From: Lactiplantibacillus plantarum EGD-AQ4
Lineage (GTDB): Bacteria > Bacillota > Bacilli > Lactobacillales > Lactobacillaceae
Direction: 5' to 3'
Assembly: GCF_000463075.2 (NCBI RefSeq)
Contig: NZ_AVAQ01000050.1
Span: 62,001-126,000 of the forward strand
DNA length: 64,000 nt
Shown here in pieces: positions 26,993 to 36,261 of this stretch. Under the pieces are notes generated by a model, which had not been told where the DNA came from, did no database searches, and was given only the letters and a program-made list of their open reading frames with translations. The position numbers and the translations under genes were made by a program. Within the stretch, counting starts at the first letter, position 1; each line of letters begins with the position of its first letter.

Positions 26993-29056
26993 CTACTTTC
27001 CAGGCACCGCACTCAACGTCCACGTCAACGTGCTCTCGTACTCACCGGGCACCGCGGCGGGATTGGTCTTGAGAATCAAGCCGTGCTGGTCTGACCAGTC
27101 CTTGGTGACATTGTAATCTTCCCCAGCTTTCGTCTGCGTCTTGACCACCGTTTGGGTCGCATCCGTGACCGATTTGAGTTCTTTGCCATCATTATAGTAG
27201 AGGTCACCGGCTAGTACTCGGCCCTGCGCCGTCACGAATTTACTAGCGTGCACATCGAGGCGCCAGCCGGTGTTGCCACCAGTCTCATCCGCGACGATCA
27301 CTTCTAAATCCTTAGGCCGACTTGTTTGCGCCGCCCCAGTTAACCGCACGGCTTCAAATGTACTCGTCTTGCTGGAAGATTTGATTTTGAGCTCACCATT
27401 CAGGACTAGAATCGTCACCGCCACCGCGTCTGAAGTGGCATTATCCTGGCTCTTGGCACGCAAAATCAGTTCATTTTCACCCTCGTTCAAGTCTTCGGGA
27501 TCTAATTCTAACTCCACATAACCGGGCGCATCGTCAGGATCTAACAGGTAGTCTTCCAGTCGTTCGCCGTTCAGCTTCAGTTCGACTCGCATGCCGTCGT
27601 TATCGAAGTCCAAACCATCATCCAATTTAACTTGGCCTTTGACGGTTGCGGGCTCACCCTTTTTGACCGGCTGAACCGGGTCCACCGACAAACTGACCGC
27701 TTTACCAGTCGTAATGGTGAAGTGTGGCGTCGCGGTCGCAATCTCCATCGCTGGACCGACAAAGTAACTGATATCATCCTGAACCTTCGTATCCTGCTCG
27801 ACGCGCTCGGCTTCCCCGCGTAGTGTGATGTAGGCATGCCGATTCTCCTTGGACAAGCTCTGGCTCAGCATGTGTTGCAGTCGGTCCTCAGACCGATCAT
27901 CATCCGGCAGCTCAATCGTTTCCTCATGACCATCCTCATAACGGACCGTGGCCGACGAGAATTTCACGTATTCTGGTAATGGAATATTGGCTTCCACCTT
28001 CTCCCAACCATTATCACCACTCAAATAACTCAAGACATACTCGTATTCCAAGTCGTCACCACCGTGTACCCAACTGCCCTCATGGACGGGCAACTCTTGG
28101 CTCACGTTGGTCACGTTCAATTCAGATTCGATTTCGATCGGTTGTGGCAGTTGCTCAAAAGCCACCAGCGTTCGTGCGTTACTACTGGTCGAAGTGCTGG
28201 TCACACCCCAAGTTAGATTACGGACTTCCTTACCAAACGCACTCGTATCGATTTTGACTAACCGCGGCGTATTATTGCCAAAGGTGTATGTCATGACCTT
28301 ACTCTTCGCTGACCATGATAGCTGGAGGCGATACCACTGCCCATTATTCAACTTCAATTTTTCCTGTGCCGCTAAGTGGTTTTGTTCAAACCGGTATGAA
28401 CTGGTCAAACCACCGCGCTGCGTATAGGTTTCCGGTGAGGCGGGGTAATTAACTGCAATGTGGTTCCCATGCATCTTTTCATCAAAGGAGTTCCCACGTT
28501 GATACAAGCCTAAAAAGCCACCATCGTTATTTTTGGTATCAATTTCAATCGCCCAACTCTTTTGAATCGCCGTCTTAGCAATCGTTGATGAGGACGTTTT
28601 ACGACTATACGTATCCGTCCCATAAACACCGAGGTTCTCGCCAATCACCCGTTTGGTCCCAAAGCGACTGATGGCAGCCGTCTTACGCGGGTCATTTTGT
28701 AACACGAGGGCCAGCCCTTCCCCAGCACCCCGGTCGCCAAAATTAACGAGCATCGTAACCTTATTATCAACGTTTAAATTAAAGCGATTAACAGGCGTCG
28801 ACCAAATCGCGCCCACTTGGTTATTATCATTGTTCAATTCAAAGACGTTGGCCGTATGACCATCGCCCTGGTCAACGGACAACTTCGAAGCGGCGTTATT
28901 ATCAAACTTGCCCACTTCAAACAATCCATCTAAGTTTAATGCCGATTTAGGTAAAGAATCCAACTCATCCGCAGTGGCCGCAACCGTTGGCCACCATAAT
29001 CCCAATATCACGACTAACAGCCCGACCAACAATCCCCAACTCGTTATTTTTCTCAC
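26993..29056 (-). CDS. WxL-domain cell-surface protein with N-terminal lectin-like domain
   Basis: 687 residues. Signal peptide (about 1-27, ending VAATA). Residues of about 40-300 resemble a bacterial L-type lectin-like sandwich (VTMLVNFGDRGAGEGLALVLQNDPR, then SWAIEIDTKNNDG). The middle (about 310-555) looks like repeated surface domains. The C-terminal WxL domain (about 565-687) has both motifs: GWRLDV and, near the end, LTWTLSAVPG. WxL domains attach non-covalently to peptidoglycan. The usual DUF916 and LPXTG partners of WxL clusters are absent. A role in binding sugars on host or matrix is inference. Confidence 0.85.
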   Translation of the reverse strand: MRKITSWGLLVGLLVVILGLWWPTVAATADELDSLPKSALNLDGLFEVGKFDNNAASKLSVDQGDGHTANVFELNNDNNQVGAIWSTPVNRFNLNVDNKVTMLVNFGDRGAGEGLALVLQNDPRKTAAISRFGTKRVIGENLGVYGTDTYSRKTSSSTIAKTAIQKSWAIEIDTKNNDGGFLGLYQRGNSFDEKMHGNHIAVNYPASPETYTQRGGLTSSYRFEQNHLAAQEKLKLNNGQWYRLQLSWSAKSKVMTYTFGNNTPRLVKIDTSAFGKEVRNLTWGVTSTSTSSNARTLVAFEQLPQPIEIESELNVTNVSQELPVHEGSWVHGGDDLEYEYVLSYLSGDNGWEKVEANIPLPEYVKFSSATVRYEDGHEETIELPDDDRSEDRLQHMLSQSLSKENRHAYITLRGEAERVEQDTKVQDDISYFVGPAMEIATATPHFTITTGKAVSLSVDPVQPVKKGEPATVKGQVKLDDGLDFDNDGMRVELKLNGERLEDYLLDPDDAPGYVELELDPEDLNEGENELILRAKSQDNATSDAVAVTILVLNGELKIKSSSKTSTFEAVRLTGAAQTSRPKDLEVIVADETGGNTGWRLDVHASKFVTAQGRVLAGDLYYNDGKELKSVTDATQTVVKTQTKAGEDYNVTKDWSDQHGLILKTNPAAVPGEYESTLTWTLSAVPGK

Positions 29057-29221
29057 CTTGATACCGCTCCCTAAATTTTGCTGAAACTTGCCGTCTATTT
29101 ATACGTCGTATCTTAGCAAAGTTCGTTAGTAATTGTCAATTTATTTTTATAGTTATAATAAGTATTTATTTATAAATAGGCGTTGATAATCGGTAGTTAT
29201 TCGGAACGATTCAGAAAATAA

Positions 29222-29262
29222 TAAAAACCACCCCCGCTCGCGTAATTGCGAACAAGGATGGT
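29222..29262 (-). terminator. Terminator of tag
   Basis: On the minus strand ACCATCCTTG...CGCA, loop ATTA, CGCG...GGGGTGGT, then TTTTT. Imperfect but GC-rich stem. Confidence 0.6.
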
Positions 29263-29273
29263 CAATCTCACAC

Positions 29274-29837
29274 TTAGACAGTTTCATTTTCTGGTGCACA
29301 CGGGCAGTCACGGACATGGTCGTTGATGATACCGACTGCCTGCAAATACGAGTAAATTGTCGTCGGGCCGACGAATTTAAAGCCGCGTTGCTTCATTTGC
29401 TTCGAGACTTGGCGGGCCAAGTCATTCGTGGCGGGAACGTCATTAATTGATGGCCATGCTTGCCGAATCGGTTGGCCGTCAACGAATGACCATAGCCAGG
29501 ATGCAAAATCCGAGCCCGCTGGCCAATTGGCGATGACGCGCGCGTTGTTCAGTGTCGCCATCAATTTTTGCCGGTGACGAATGATCCGTGCATCCTGCAG
29601 CAGTTGGTCCACATCCGCGGTCGTCATCTTAGCAACGGTCGCAATATCGTAATTAGCAAAGTCTTCATTGAAGGCCGCGCGTTTATTCAAGACCGTTTGC
29701 CAGCTTAGACCTGCCTGGTACGTCTCTAAGCACAGCAATTCAAACAAGCGCTGCGGGTCATGCTGGGGACGGCCCCACTCATTGTCATGATACGCTTGCA
29801 TGACTGGCGACGAATTCGCCCACGCACATCGTTCCAT
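29274..29837 (-). CDS. tag: DNA-3-methyladenine glycosylase I
   Basis: 187 residues, the usual Tag length. The family start MERCAWANSSPVMQAYHDNEWGRPQHD is present, followed by LFELLCLETYQAGLSWQTVLNKR and late KFVGPTTIYSYLQAVGIINDHVRDCPC. The Cys/His set (C4, H17, a late His and CxC) is the zinc snap of this family. It removes 3-methyladenine from DNA as the first step of base excision repair. Monocistronic between two terminators. Confidence 0.95.
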   Translation of the reverse strand: MERCAWANSSPVMQAYHDNEWGRPQHDPQRLFELLCLETYQAGLSWQTVLNKRAAFNEDFANYDIATVAKMTTADVDQLLQDARIIRHRQKLMATLNNARVIANWPAGSDFASWLWSFVDGQPIRQAWPSINDVPATNDLARQVSKQMKQRGFKFVGPTTIYSYLQAVGIINDHVRDCPCAPENETV

Positions 29838-29854
29838 CTACCCATCTCCTCATT

Positions 29855-29895
29855 ACAAAACGAAACGCCGCCCAACACAACGGTTGGACGGCGCC
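29855..29895 (-). terminator. Terminator of the MMPL gene
   Basis: On the minus strand CGCCGTCCAAC, loop CGTTGT, GTTGGGCGGCG, then TTTCGTTTT. One mismatch or wobble. Confidence 0.8.
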
Positions 29896-29932
29896 AGTTG
29901 GTTATACTTTATTATCGCATAACTTATCTATT

Positions 29933-32900
29933 TTAGTGACGGTTCCGCTTCGTTTGCTTTTCAGCATCGGATTCGTCTTCCATGCGATCGGTCAACGGGT
30001 AAGTTAACCGAATCAAACTTGGAATAATCGTTGGGATAGCGAATACCAGGATAATCAACCCAATGATAACGACCATCGCCACTTGAATCAACGTCAAGAC
30101 ACCGGATGGCATCAAGGCGGCAAATGTCCCACTCAGAATCAGGGCGGCGGATAAGACCACGGCACCGATTACGGCAGAAGCTCTGACGATTCGAGTGCTT
30201 GGTGTAGCAGCCGAATTATCAAATTCACGATATTTCATCATCAGGAAGATACTGTAGTCGACCCCAAGGGCAATCAACATGATGAACCCGAAGAATGGTG
30301 TGTTCCAAGTCAACATGTCTTGACCCATGAGCCAACTACTCAACATCCGCGTGATACTCAAGGACATAATGTAAGCCAATAACAAGGTCCCTAAGATGTA
30401 GAACGGTTGTAATACGGAACGCGTGATGACCATCAAGGCAATCAGGATTCCGACTAACATGATCGCTGCCGTCCGAATAAAGTCACTTGAAGCAATTGAT
30501 TGGGTATCGTTGGTTTCAGATGTTTGACCACCAATGGCAATCGTTGCACCGTCTAACGCAGTCCCCTTCAAGCTATTTTCAGCTTGTTTTTGAATTGCCG
30601 TTATCTTATTCATCGCTGACTTCGAACTTGGATTTTCATTCAAGACGATCGTGATCTTCGTCGCATGGTTATTACCAGACATGTAAGCCTTCAAAGCAGA
30701 CTTGTAAGTCTTACCCTTCAAGGTACTCTTTGGCACGTAGTACGTCTTCGAAGCCGCAGAATTCTTCAAACCAGTCAAGTAACTATTAGCTGAGCCAACA
30801 CCCTTATTGATCGTCTTAGTCCCATCACTGGCAGTCTTCAAACCGTCTTGGAGGGTCTTCATCTGACCAACTAAGCTTTGAATGCTGGTGTACATCTGTT
30901 CGTTACCTGAGGCAACTTGGGAGGCACCGCTGTTAAGTGTAGCCGAATTTGCGACTAACTTGTTCGTCCCAGTATCCAATGCGCTGATTGCACTGACCAA
31001 GGTTGGTACTTGACCCTTCAAGGTTGTCAAACCAGATGTTACTTGGGATGAACCGGAAGCTACTTGAGTTGCACCGGATGCTAACTGATTTGCACCTGAA
31101 ACTAACGCAGCAGAATTATTATTAAGCTTATTAGTCCCAGCATCTAACGCACTAATTGCACTAGTAAGCGTTGGAATTTGACCTTGCAACGAGCCTAAAC
31201 CACTAGAAAGTTGATTTGCACCAGTTGAAGCACTGCTTACACCAGTATTGAGTTTAGATGCACCTGCAGATGCTGTTGCTACTCCAGCTGTATATTGATT
31301 CAACTTACTTGCAAGGGTCTCGGCCCCAGTCTGAAGCTGGGACAAGTTAGCGGTAATCTCTGAAGAACCACTAGACAATTTTGAAACGGCACTTTCCATC
31401 GTTTTCAGCTTTTCTGCTGATGCAGAAATCTGTTCAATGGCTTGTAACGAAGCATCGTTTCCTTGAATAGCGGCGGAAGCAACTTGCTTAACACTTGCTA
31501 AATTGTCCAGATTATCACTCAACTCATTCAGAGAATCAGTCGCACTCTTTAATGCCGTCAATCTCTGTTGCATATCGGACAATGCTGTCAGACCATCACT
31601 CGCCGTTACGGTACCGGCTTTAGTTGTCGCAGTTGAACTCGTATTAGCGTTCGAGCTATTCTGAGCATTCACTTCAGATGTAACTGCTGAACTAATCGCA
31701 GCCTTTTGTTCCGAGGTTGCAGATGATCCGGCCGCAGCCAATGCAGCAGAAGCAACTGAATTGGCATTAACCGTAGCCGTCGTTGAACTTGAAGCAGCAT
31801 CTCGACTTGCCGCGCTTGATAAGGCTTTCTGCATGGTACCCATATCTTCTGACATTTTGTCTGATGATTCACTGAATAGGGTAGCCGCCTTATTCACGCT
31901 AGCAATATTAGATGTAACACTATCTGAACTGGTTGCTAACTTCTGTAAATTCGCATTGATCGTATTTAAGTTAGAAGTTAAAGTTTCCAATTTACTTGTA
32001 TCGATAGAATTGCCGCTCACCGATGTTTCTAAGGCTGCGAGGTTTTCAGACAGACTTGCAGAACCCTGTTGTAATTTTGCAATTGACTCTGTTAACTGAG
32101 CCGTCCCGCTTGAAATTGAGGATTTCTTATTATTCAGCTCTGATAATCCATTGGACAACGTTTGGGTTCCTGAGAACACAGTGGTTAATCCGCTAGATAA
32201 CGAGTTCGCCCCAGTAGCTAATTTATTTACACCGTTGGATAATGTGCCAGTCTTACTATTCAACTGATTAAGGCCACTATTAACGGTATAAACACCATTC
32301 GTATAAGTTACCAGACTAGAAGCCAAGGTTGAGTTACCGGATGCAACGGTATTAGCACCACTCGTAACCTGACCAGACCCACTAACCAGCTTATTAACTC
32401 CACTAGAGAGCGTTCCAGTCTTACTATTCAATTGGTTCAAGCCATTATTGACCGTGTAGACCCCATCGGTATAGGAAACGACGCCGCTAGCGACTTCATC
32501 CGCCCCATCCGCCAACTTCTTAGCTGACTTAGCACTATCAGACATATTCGCGCTCTTCAGCTTGCTGTTGGCGCTGTCCAGGCCACTGCCAATCTTAGTC
32601 AGGCCTTTGCCGGCACTCTTCATACCGCTAGTGACCGTGCCTAATTGATCATTGACGTACAGTTGACTCACTTCTGAGCCACCTGGTTGGGTGACTGAAG
32701 CAACCGTTTTGACCCCTTTGACCTTTTGGAGTTGCTTGGTCAAACTATCGATGAGCTTCAAATCTTTTTCATTATTTAAAGCATGGTCGGTCTTGATATA
32801 CAGCGTTGACGGTTCGGCCGTCCCTTTGGAGAAGTGGTTCTGGACAACTTTGAATCCTTTCTTTGCTGGAATCGAATCGTTCAATTCGGCTAACGTATCA

Positions 32901-34060
32901 TAGTTTAATTGATTGTTGTAAGTTAGGATAAATGGTAATGAGACCCCTAACACAACGACCAACGCGATGATTGGGTAGCGCACGGATGACGCAGCGATAC
33001 CGTGCCACATCTTACTGGTACTGCCACCTGCAAACTTCTTGGTCGGCCAGAACAAGCGTGGTCCTAACAAGGCCATGAAGAATGGGTTCAAGGTCAACAA
33101 GACCAGCAGTAAAATGGCAACGGCAATCGCAACGCCGACCGCTGACTTGTAGATTGAGAAGTTGGCGAGCCCTAAGGCACTGAACCCAATCAGGAGTGAC
33201 GACCCACTGTAAAGGATCGTTCGTCCGGCAATCTTTAATGCGCGCCCAGTCGCGGCGACCGGACTATCGCCATGACTGAGTTCTTCTTTGAATTGATCGA
33301 ACATTAAAATGTTGTAGTCGGTCCCAATCCCGAACAGCACCACGACCATGAAGACTTGGGTGAAGTTCGACAATGGAAAGTTAAATTTATCAACTAAGTT
33401 CATCACAACGCTCAGCGAAATGATGAATGAGACCCCGACTGACAACAACGAAACTAATGGTGTGATTGGTGACCGGAAGACTAAGGTCAACACAATGAAG
33501 ATGAAGATGACGGTAATAATTTCCGTTTTCTGGATCCCAGCTTCCGTCTCTTGAGTGAAGTCATCATTTAAGATGTCACTCCCTGTCACGTACGTCTTGA
33601 CACCAGCGGTCTTGGCGCCGTCAGTAATATTTTTCGTCATATTCGCGACAGTTTGCTTTTTACCAACCATCAATTGTAACAATTCGGTTGATTTATCCTT
33701 CGAAATCAATTGCTTCTTAGCAGCGGCATTATCGCTGGCTGCCGTCATTGATTTCACGTGATACTTCGATTTCTGATCTTTGAAGTGTTTAATCGTCCCA
33801 TCGATTGCCTGCTTCTGATCAGCGGTTAATGGTGAATCGCCATTATTGAAGACCACGACCACTTGGCGCGTATTGTTCTGATTACGCCCCCAGTGATTTT
33901 GGATAACCTGTGCAACTTGACTCTTCGCACTACTTGGTAGCTTGGTCTGACCCTTGTCGCGGACCAGACTGCTGACATTTGGCAAGAAGATGATGGCCGC
34001 TACCATCACGACTAGCCAGATAATCGCTTGAATTGTAAAGCGTCTACGGCTCCCTTTCAC
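29933..34060 (-). CDS. Giant MMPL/RND-family membrane transporter with heptad-repeat extracellular domain
   Basis: 1375 residues. One membrane segment at about 9-28 and a first MMPL membrane cluster at about 175-340 (RSPITPLVSLLSVGVSF, GIGTDYNILMFDQFKEE). An unusually long hydrophilic region of about 390-1150 follows, then a second cluster at about 1185-1360 with GVDYSIFLMMKYREF. The long region has repeated blocks (VYTVNxGLNQLNSKTGTLSxGVNKL twice, LTSAISALDAGTNKL / LVSAISALDTGTNKL) of coiled-coil/YhgE-like character. GTG start at 34060 behind AAGGGA. Divergent from a TetR gene that probably represses it. Substrate unknown; lipids or drugs are typical for the family. Confidence 0.88.
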   Translation of the reverse strand: MKGSRRRFTIQAIIWLVVMVAAIIFLPNVSSLVRDKGQTKLPSSAKSQVAQVIQNHWGRNQNNTRQVVVVFNNGDSPLTADQKQAIDGTIKHFKDQKSKYHVKSMTAASDNAAAKKQLISKDKSTELLQLMVGKKQTVANMTKNITDGAKTAGVKTYVTGSDILNDDFTQETEAGIQKTEIITVIFIFIVLTLVFRSPITPLVSLLSVGVSFIISLSVVMNLVDKFNFPLSNFTQVFMVVVLFGIGTDYNILMFDQFKEELSHGDSPVAATGRALKIAGRTILYSGSSLLIGFSALGLANFSIYKSAVGVAIAVAILLLVLLTLNPFFMALLGPRLFWPTKKFAGGSTSKMWHGIAASSVRYPIIALVVVLGVSLPFILTYNNQLNYDTLAELNDSIPAKKGFKVVQNHFSKGTAEPSTLYIKTDHALNNEKDLKLIDSLTKQLQKVKGVKTVASVTQPGGSEVSQLYVNDQLGTVTSGMKSAGKGLTKIGSGLDSANSKLKSANMSDSAKSAKKLADGADEVASGVVSYTDGVYTVNNGLNQLNSKTGTLSSGVNKLVSGSGQVTSGANTVASGNSTLASSLVTYTNGVYTVNSGLNQLNSKTGTLSNGVNKLATGANSLSSGLTTVFSGTQTLSNGLSELNNKKSSISSGTAQLTESIAKLQQGSASLSENLAALETSVSGNSIDTSKLETLTSNLNTINANLQKLATSSDSVTSNIASVNKAATLFSESSDKMSEDMGTMQKALSSAASRDAASSSTTATVNANSVASAALAAAGSSATSEQKAAISSAVTSEVNAQNSSNANTSSTATTKAGTVTASDGLTALSDMQQRLTALKSATDSLNELSDNLDNLASVKQVASAAIQGNDASLQAIEQISASAEKLKTMESAVSKLSSGSSEITANLSQLQTGAETLASKLNQYTAGVATASAGASKLNTGVSSASTGANQLSSGLGSLQGQIPTLTSAISALDAGTNKLNNNSAALVSGANQLASGATQVASGSSQVTSGLTTLKGQVPTLVSAISALDTGTNKLVANSATLNSGASQVASGNEQMYTSIQSLVGQMKTLQDGLKTASDGTKTINKGVGSANSYLTGLKNSAASKTYYVPKSTLKGKTYKSALKAYMSGNNHATKITIVLNENPSSKSAMNKITAIQKQAENSLKGTALDGATIAIGGQTSETNDTQSIASSDFIRTAAIMLVGILIALMVITRSVLQPFYILGTLLLAYIMSLSITRMLSSWLMGQDMLTWNTPFFGFIMLIALGVDYSIFLMMKYREFDNSAATPSTRIVRASAVIGAVVLSAALILSGTFAALMPSGVLTLIQVAMVVIIGLIILVFAIPTIIPSLIRLTYPLTDRMEDESDAEKQTKRNRH

Positions 34061-34207
34061 TCTGTATCCCTTCCCTTAACTCAGATTCTTAAAACGACAT
34101 CGTGACATTTAATCAACAATGTGTTTAAATAATAACAACATGTTAAATGAAAAACGTTGTAATTTCAACCAACAATTTTCATAAAATCGTCATTAAATAA
34201 ACAAATA

Positions 34208-34221
34208 AACAGTGTACTGTT
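34208..34221. promoter_or_regulatory. Candidate TetR operator
   Basis: AACAGT-GT-ACTGTT, a perfect inverted repeat 21 bases before the TetR start and in the shared intergenic region with the MMPL gene. Confidence 0.5.
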
Positions 34222-34242
34222 CAAATAATGGGGTGAACTTCA

Positions 34243-34815
34243 GTGGTAGGCACGAAAAACAACCGACGTTCGCAAATGACCGAACGTTTAATTCAAGATA
34301 GCTTAATCAATCTGCTTCAGCAGCAATCACTCGATGAGATTACGGTGACTGCGGTCTGTAAAGCAGCCGACATCAATCGGGGGACCTTCTATGCGCATTA
34401 TGAAGATGTCAAAGATTGCATGAAGAAGATGGAACAAGACGCCACCGAGGAATTACTGGCGGTGATCGATGAACATCTCAATCCCGACTCACTACAAGCC
34501 ATTCTGACGGGAATCTTCGAAGTCGTTAAAAAGCGGCATGCCGTGACTTCCTTCATCTTAACGACCGACCAAGACTTTCTGATGAGCTTCATGGCAACTA
34601 CGAAACGCGAAATCTTGGCGCACAACCAAGCCGAGATCGCCGGCATCGGTAACCGTGAAAAGGAATACATGTTTGAGTATTACATCAACGGCATCATCGG
34701 CGTTGTCCGTTACTGGCTAAAGACTGGTCTACATGAGACGCCGAAAGAACTCGCCCGGTTCATCAATGACTGGTGGTACCGAGGCAAACCCATCAATAAC
34801 CTCACGGAACACTAA
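34243..34815 (+). CDS. TetR family transcriptional regulator
   Basis: 190 residues. The N-terminal helix-turn-helix region (about 12-60) reads MTERLIQDSLINLLQQQSLDEITVTAVCKAADINRGTFYAHYEDVKD, the standard TetR pattern with the GTFYxHF-like turn. The C-terminal ligand domain is of the TetR_C_8-like type (FYEYYINGIIGVVRYWL-like segment). GTG start after GGGGTGA. Divergently arranged with the MMPL transporter, the classic layout for a local repressor of an efflux gene. Confidence 0.88.
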   Translation: MVGTKNNRRSQMTERLIQDSLINLLQQQSLDEITVTAVCKAADINRGTFYAHYEDVKDCMKKMEQDATEELLAVIDEHLNPDSLQAILTGIFEVVKKRHAVTSFILTTDQDFLMSFMATTKREILAHNQAEIAGIGNREKEYMFEYYINGIIGVVRYWLKTGLHETPKELARFINDWWYRGKPINNLTEH

Positions 34816-35028
34816 CTTCGACGGGGTCCACTGGCTCGCTAGTTAAGCAAACTAACTGATACGTCACTATATTAAATTAATTATTGTTTCAATACCTTGA
34901 TATTTATCTGACATATTTAAAGTAACATGGACCCCACCAATGCGAAAGCAATCCAACTTGCAAATTTTAAAACCATGATTAGCATACTAATCACCGCACC
35001 TGACTACCTTGACCGCCGTCAAGTGCGC

Positions 35029-35071
35029 AAAAAATCCCTAGCCATTTTTCAACAAAATGACTAGGGATTTT
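35029..35071. terminator. Terminator after the alarmone synthetase gene
   Basis: AAAAATCCCTAG pairs with CTAGGGATTTTT, with CATTTT/AAAATG inside. It abuts the stop codon of the minus-strand gene and could also serve plus-strand transcripts. Confidence 0.85.
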
Positions 35072-35764
35072 TCAGACTTCCTTAGGGGGCGTCTTTGGCT
35101 CATACATCCGGCGTTTGATCTCATCCATCTCTTGGTCCAGCTCCGTAATCAGCTGCGCCTTCTTCGTCAATGAGGCTCGTAAATCGGCCTGATGCGGGAC
35201 GTTCTTTTTATAATTTAATTCATGTTCCAACGATGCCCAGAAGTTCATCGCAATCGTCCGTACTTGCAATTCGACCTCAACAATACTTGGGCCATCGACC
35301 GTATAGACGGGGACGCCCAGAATCAAATGCAAACTTTGATAGCCGTTTGCTTTCGGATGGTGAATATAATCCTTCACCCGCAAGACTTTGATATCTGCCT
35401 GGGTCGCCAACAAATCTTCAACCGTTTTCACATCACTTAAGAAGCGTACGATCAGCCGAATACCGGCAATATCATGTAAATTGTTAAAGACCGCGTTCAA
35501 CGTCAGCGGCAAGTGTTTGCGTTGCATCTTGCCGACGATGCTTTCCGGCGACTTGATTCGGGACTGCTTGCTGTCAATCAAGGCATAGCCGTAACGCAGC
35601 TCATATTCACGACTAATATAATCTAACTTATCTAAAACGAGCTTCATCGCCACTTCATACCGTAACGAATAAGCTTTCAACTGATCAACAGCTTGCAAAA
35701 GTTCCGGGGGTGCTGGCAGAAGCTGGTCATTATCCGCACTTGCTTGGGATTTTGTTGTGCTCAA
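35072..35764 (-). CDS. Small alarmone synthetase (RelP/RelQ-type GTP pyrophosphokinase)
   Basis: 230 residues, the size of single-domain (p)ppGpp synthetases. The RelA/SpoT synthetase core is visible: RIKSPESIVGKMQRK (G-loop-like basic segment) at about 68-82, HDIAGIRLIVRF at about 95-106, DYIHHPKANGYQSLHLIL at about 131-148, and VELQVRTIAMNFWASLEHELNYK at about 162-184. No hydrolase, TGS or ACT domain, so it only makes alarmone. Synthesises pppGpp or ppGpp from GTP or GDP and ATP in stress. RelP and RelQ cannot be separated with certainty by eye. Confidence 0.88.
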   Translation of the reverse strand: MSTTKSQASADNDQLLPAPPELLQAVDQLKAYSLRYEVAMKLVLDKLDYISREYELRYGYALIDSKQSRIKSPESIVGKMQRKHLPLTLNAVFNNLHDIAGIRLIVRFLSDVKTVEDLLATQADIKVLRVKDYIHHPKANGYQSLHLILGVPVYTVDGPSIVEVELQVRTIAMNFWASLEHELNYKKNVPHQADLRASLTKKAQLITELDQEMDEIKRRMYEPKTPPKEV

Positions 35765-35808
35765 TCAATATCGCTCCAATATAAGACTCTATTCTCTCTC
35801 GATCCTGC

Positions 35809-36093
35809 TTAGCGGATGGTCACGGTCCACTCACGCGCAATCTGGTCATAGGCAATCTGATAATCGTCTTCACCAACTTGGTAAGCCAATTGCCCATCCG
35901 CGTCCTTAAAGTCACTCGGAATGAGGCCGTGCCCTTCTAACACGTTCAAGTGGCCGACGACCATTCGATCCGCTAAGAAATTTTCAAACCGCTGCCAAAA
36001 ATTTTGGAAACTCGCAAAATCATGCACGTCAAAAATCTCATTACGTAACACTTCAGCATTAAATTCTAACCGAATTCGTACACTTTTCAGCAT
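35809..36093 (-). CDS. Conserved-looking hypothetical protein
   Basis: About 94 residues, acidic, soluble. Begins MLKSVRIRLEFNAEVLRNEIFDVHDFASFQNFWQRFENFLADR and contains GEDDYQIAYDQIAREWTVTIR. ATG 36093 follows AGGAGG. It lies 44 bases upstream of the alarmone synthetase in the same direction, so co-transcription is likely. I do not recognise the family. Confidence 0.65.
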   Translation of the reverse strand: MLKSVRIRLEFNAEVLRNEIFDVHDFASFQNFWQRFENFLADRMVVGHLNVLEGHGLIPSDFKDADGQLAYQVGEDDYQIAYDQIAREWTVTIR

Positions 36094-36261
36094 CAATTGG
36101 GGCCTCCTTTATTCCGGTTAACCCACAAGGCACCGCCATTTCAGTGATGCTGTAACCAACCTTTTACGTGGGACTACTTCAATAATAAGACAATCGTAGC
36201 ACCCAACGCAATGCTTGATTGGTGCCAAGTGCAAATCTTAACCACAGCTTTAGGTCCCGAC

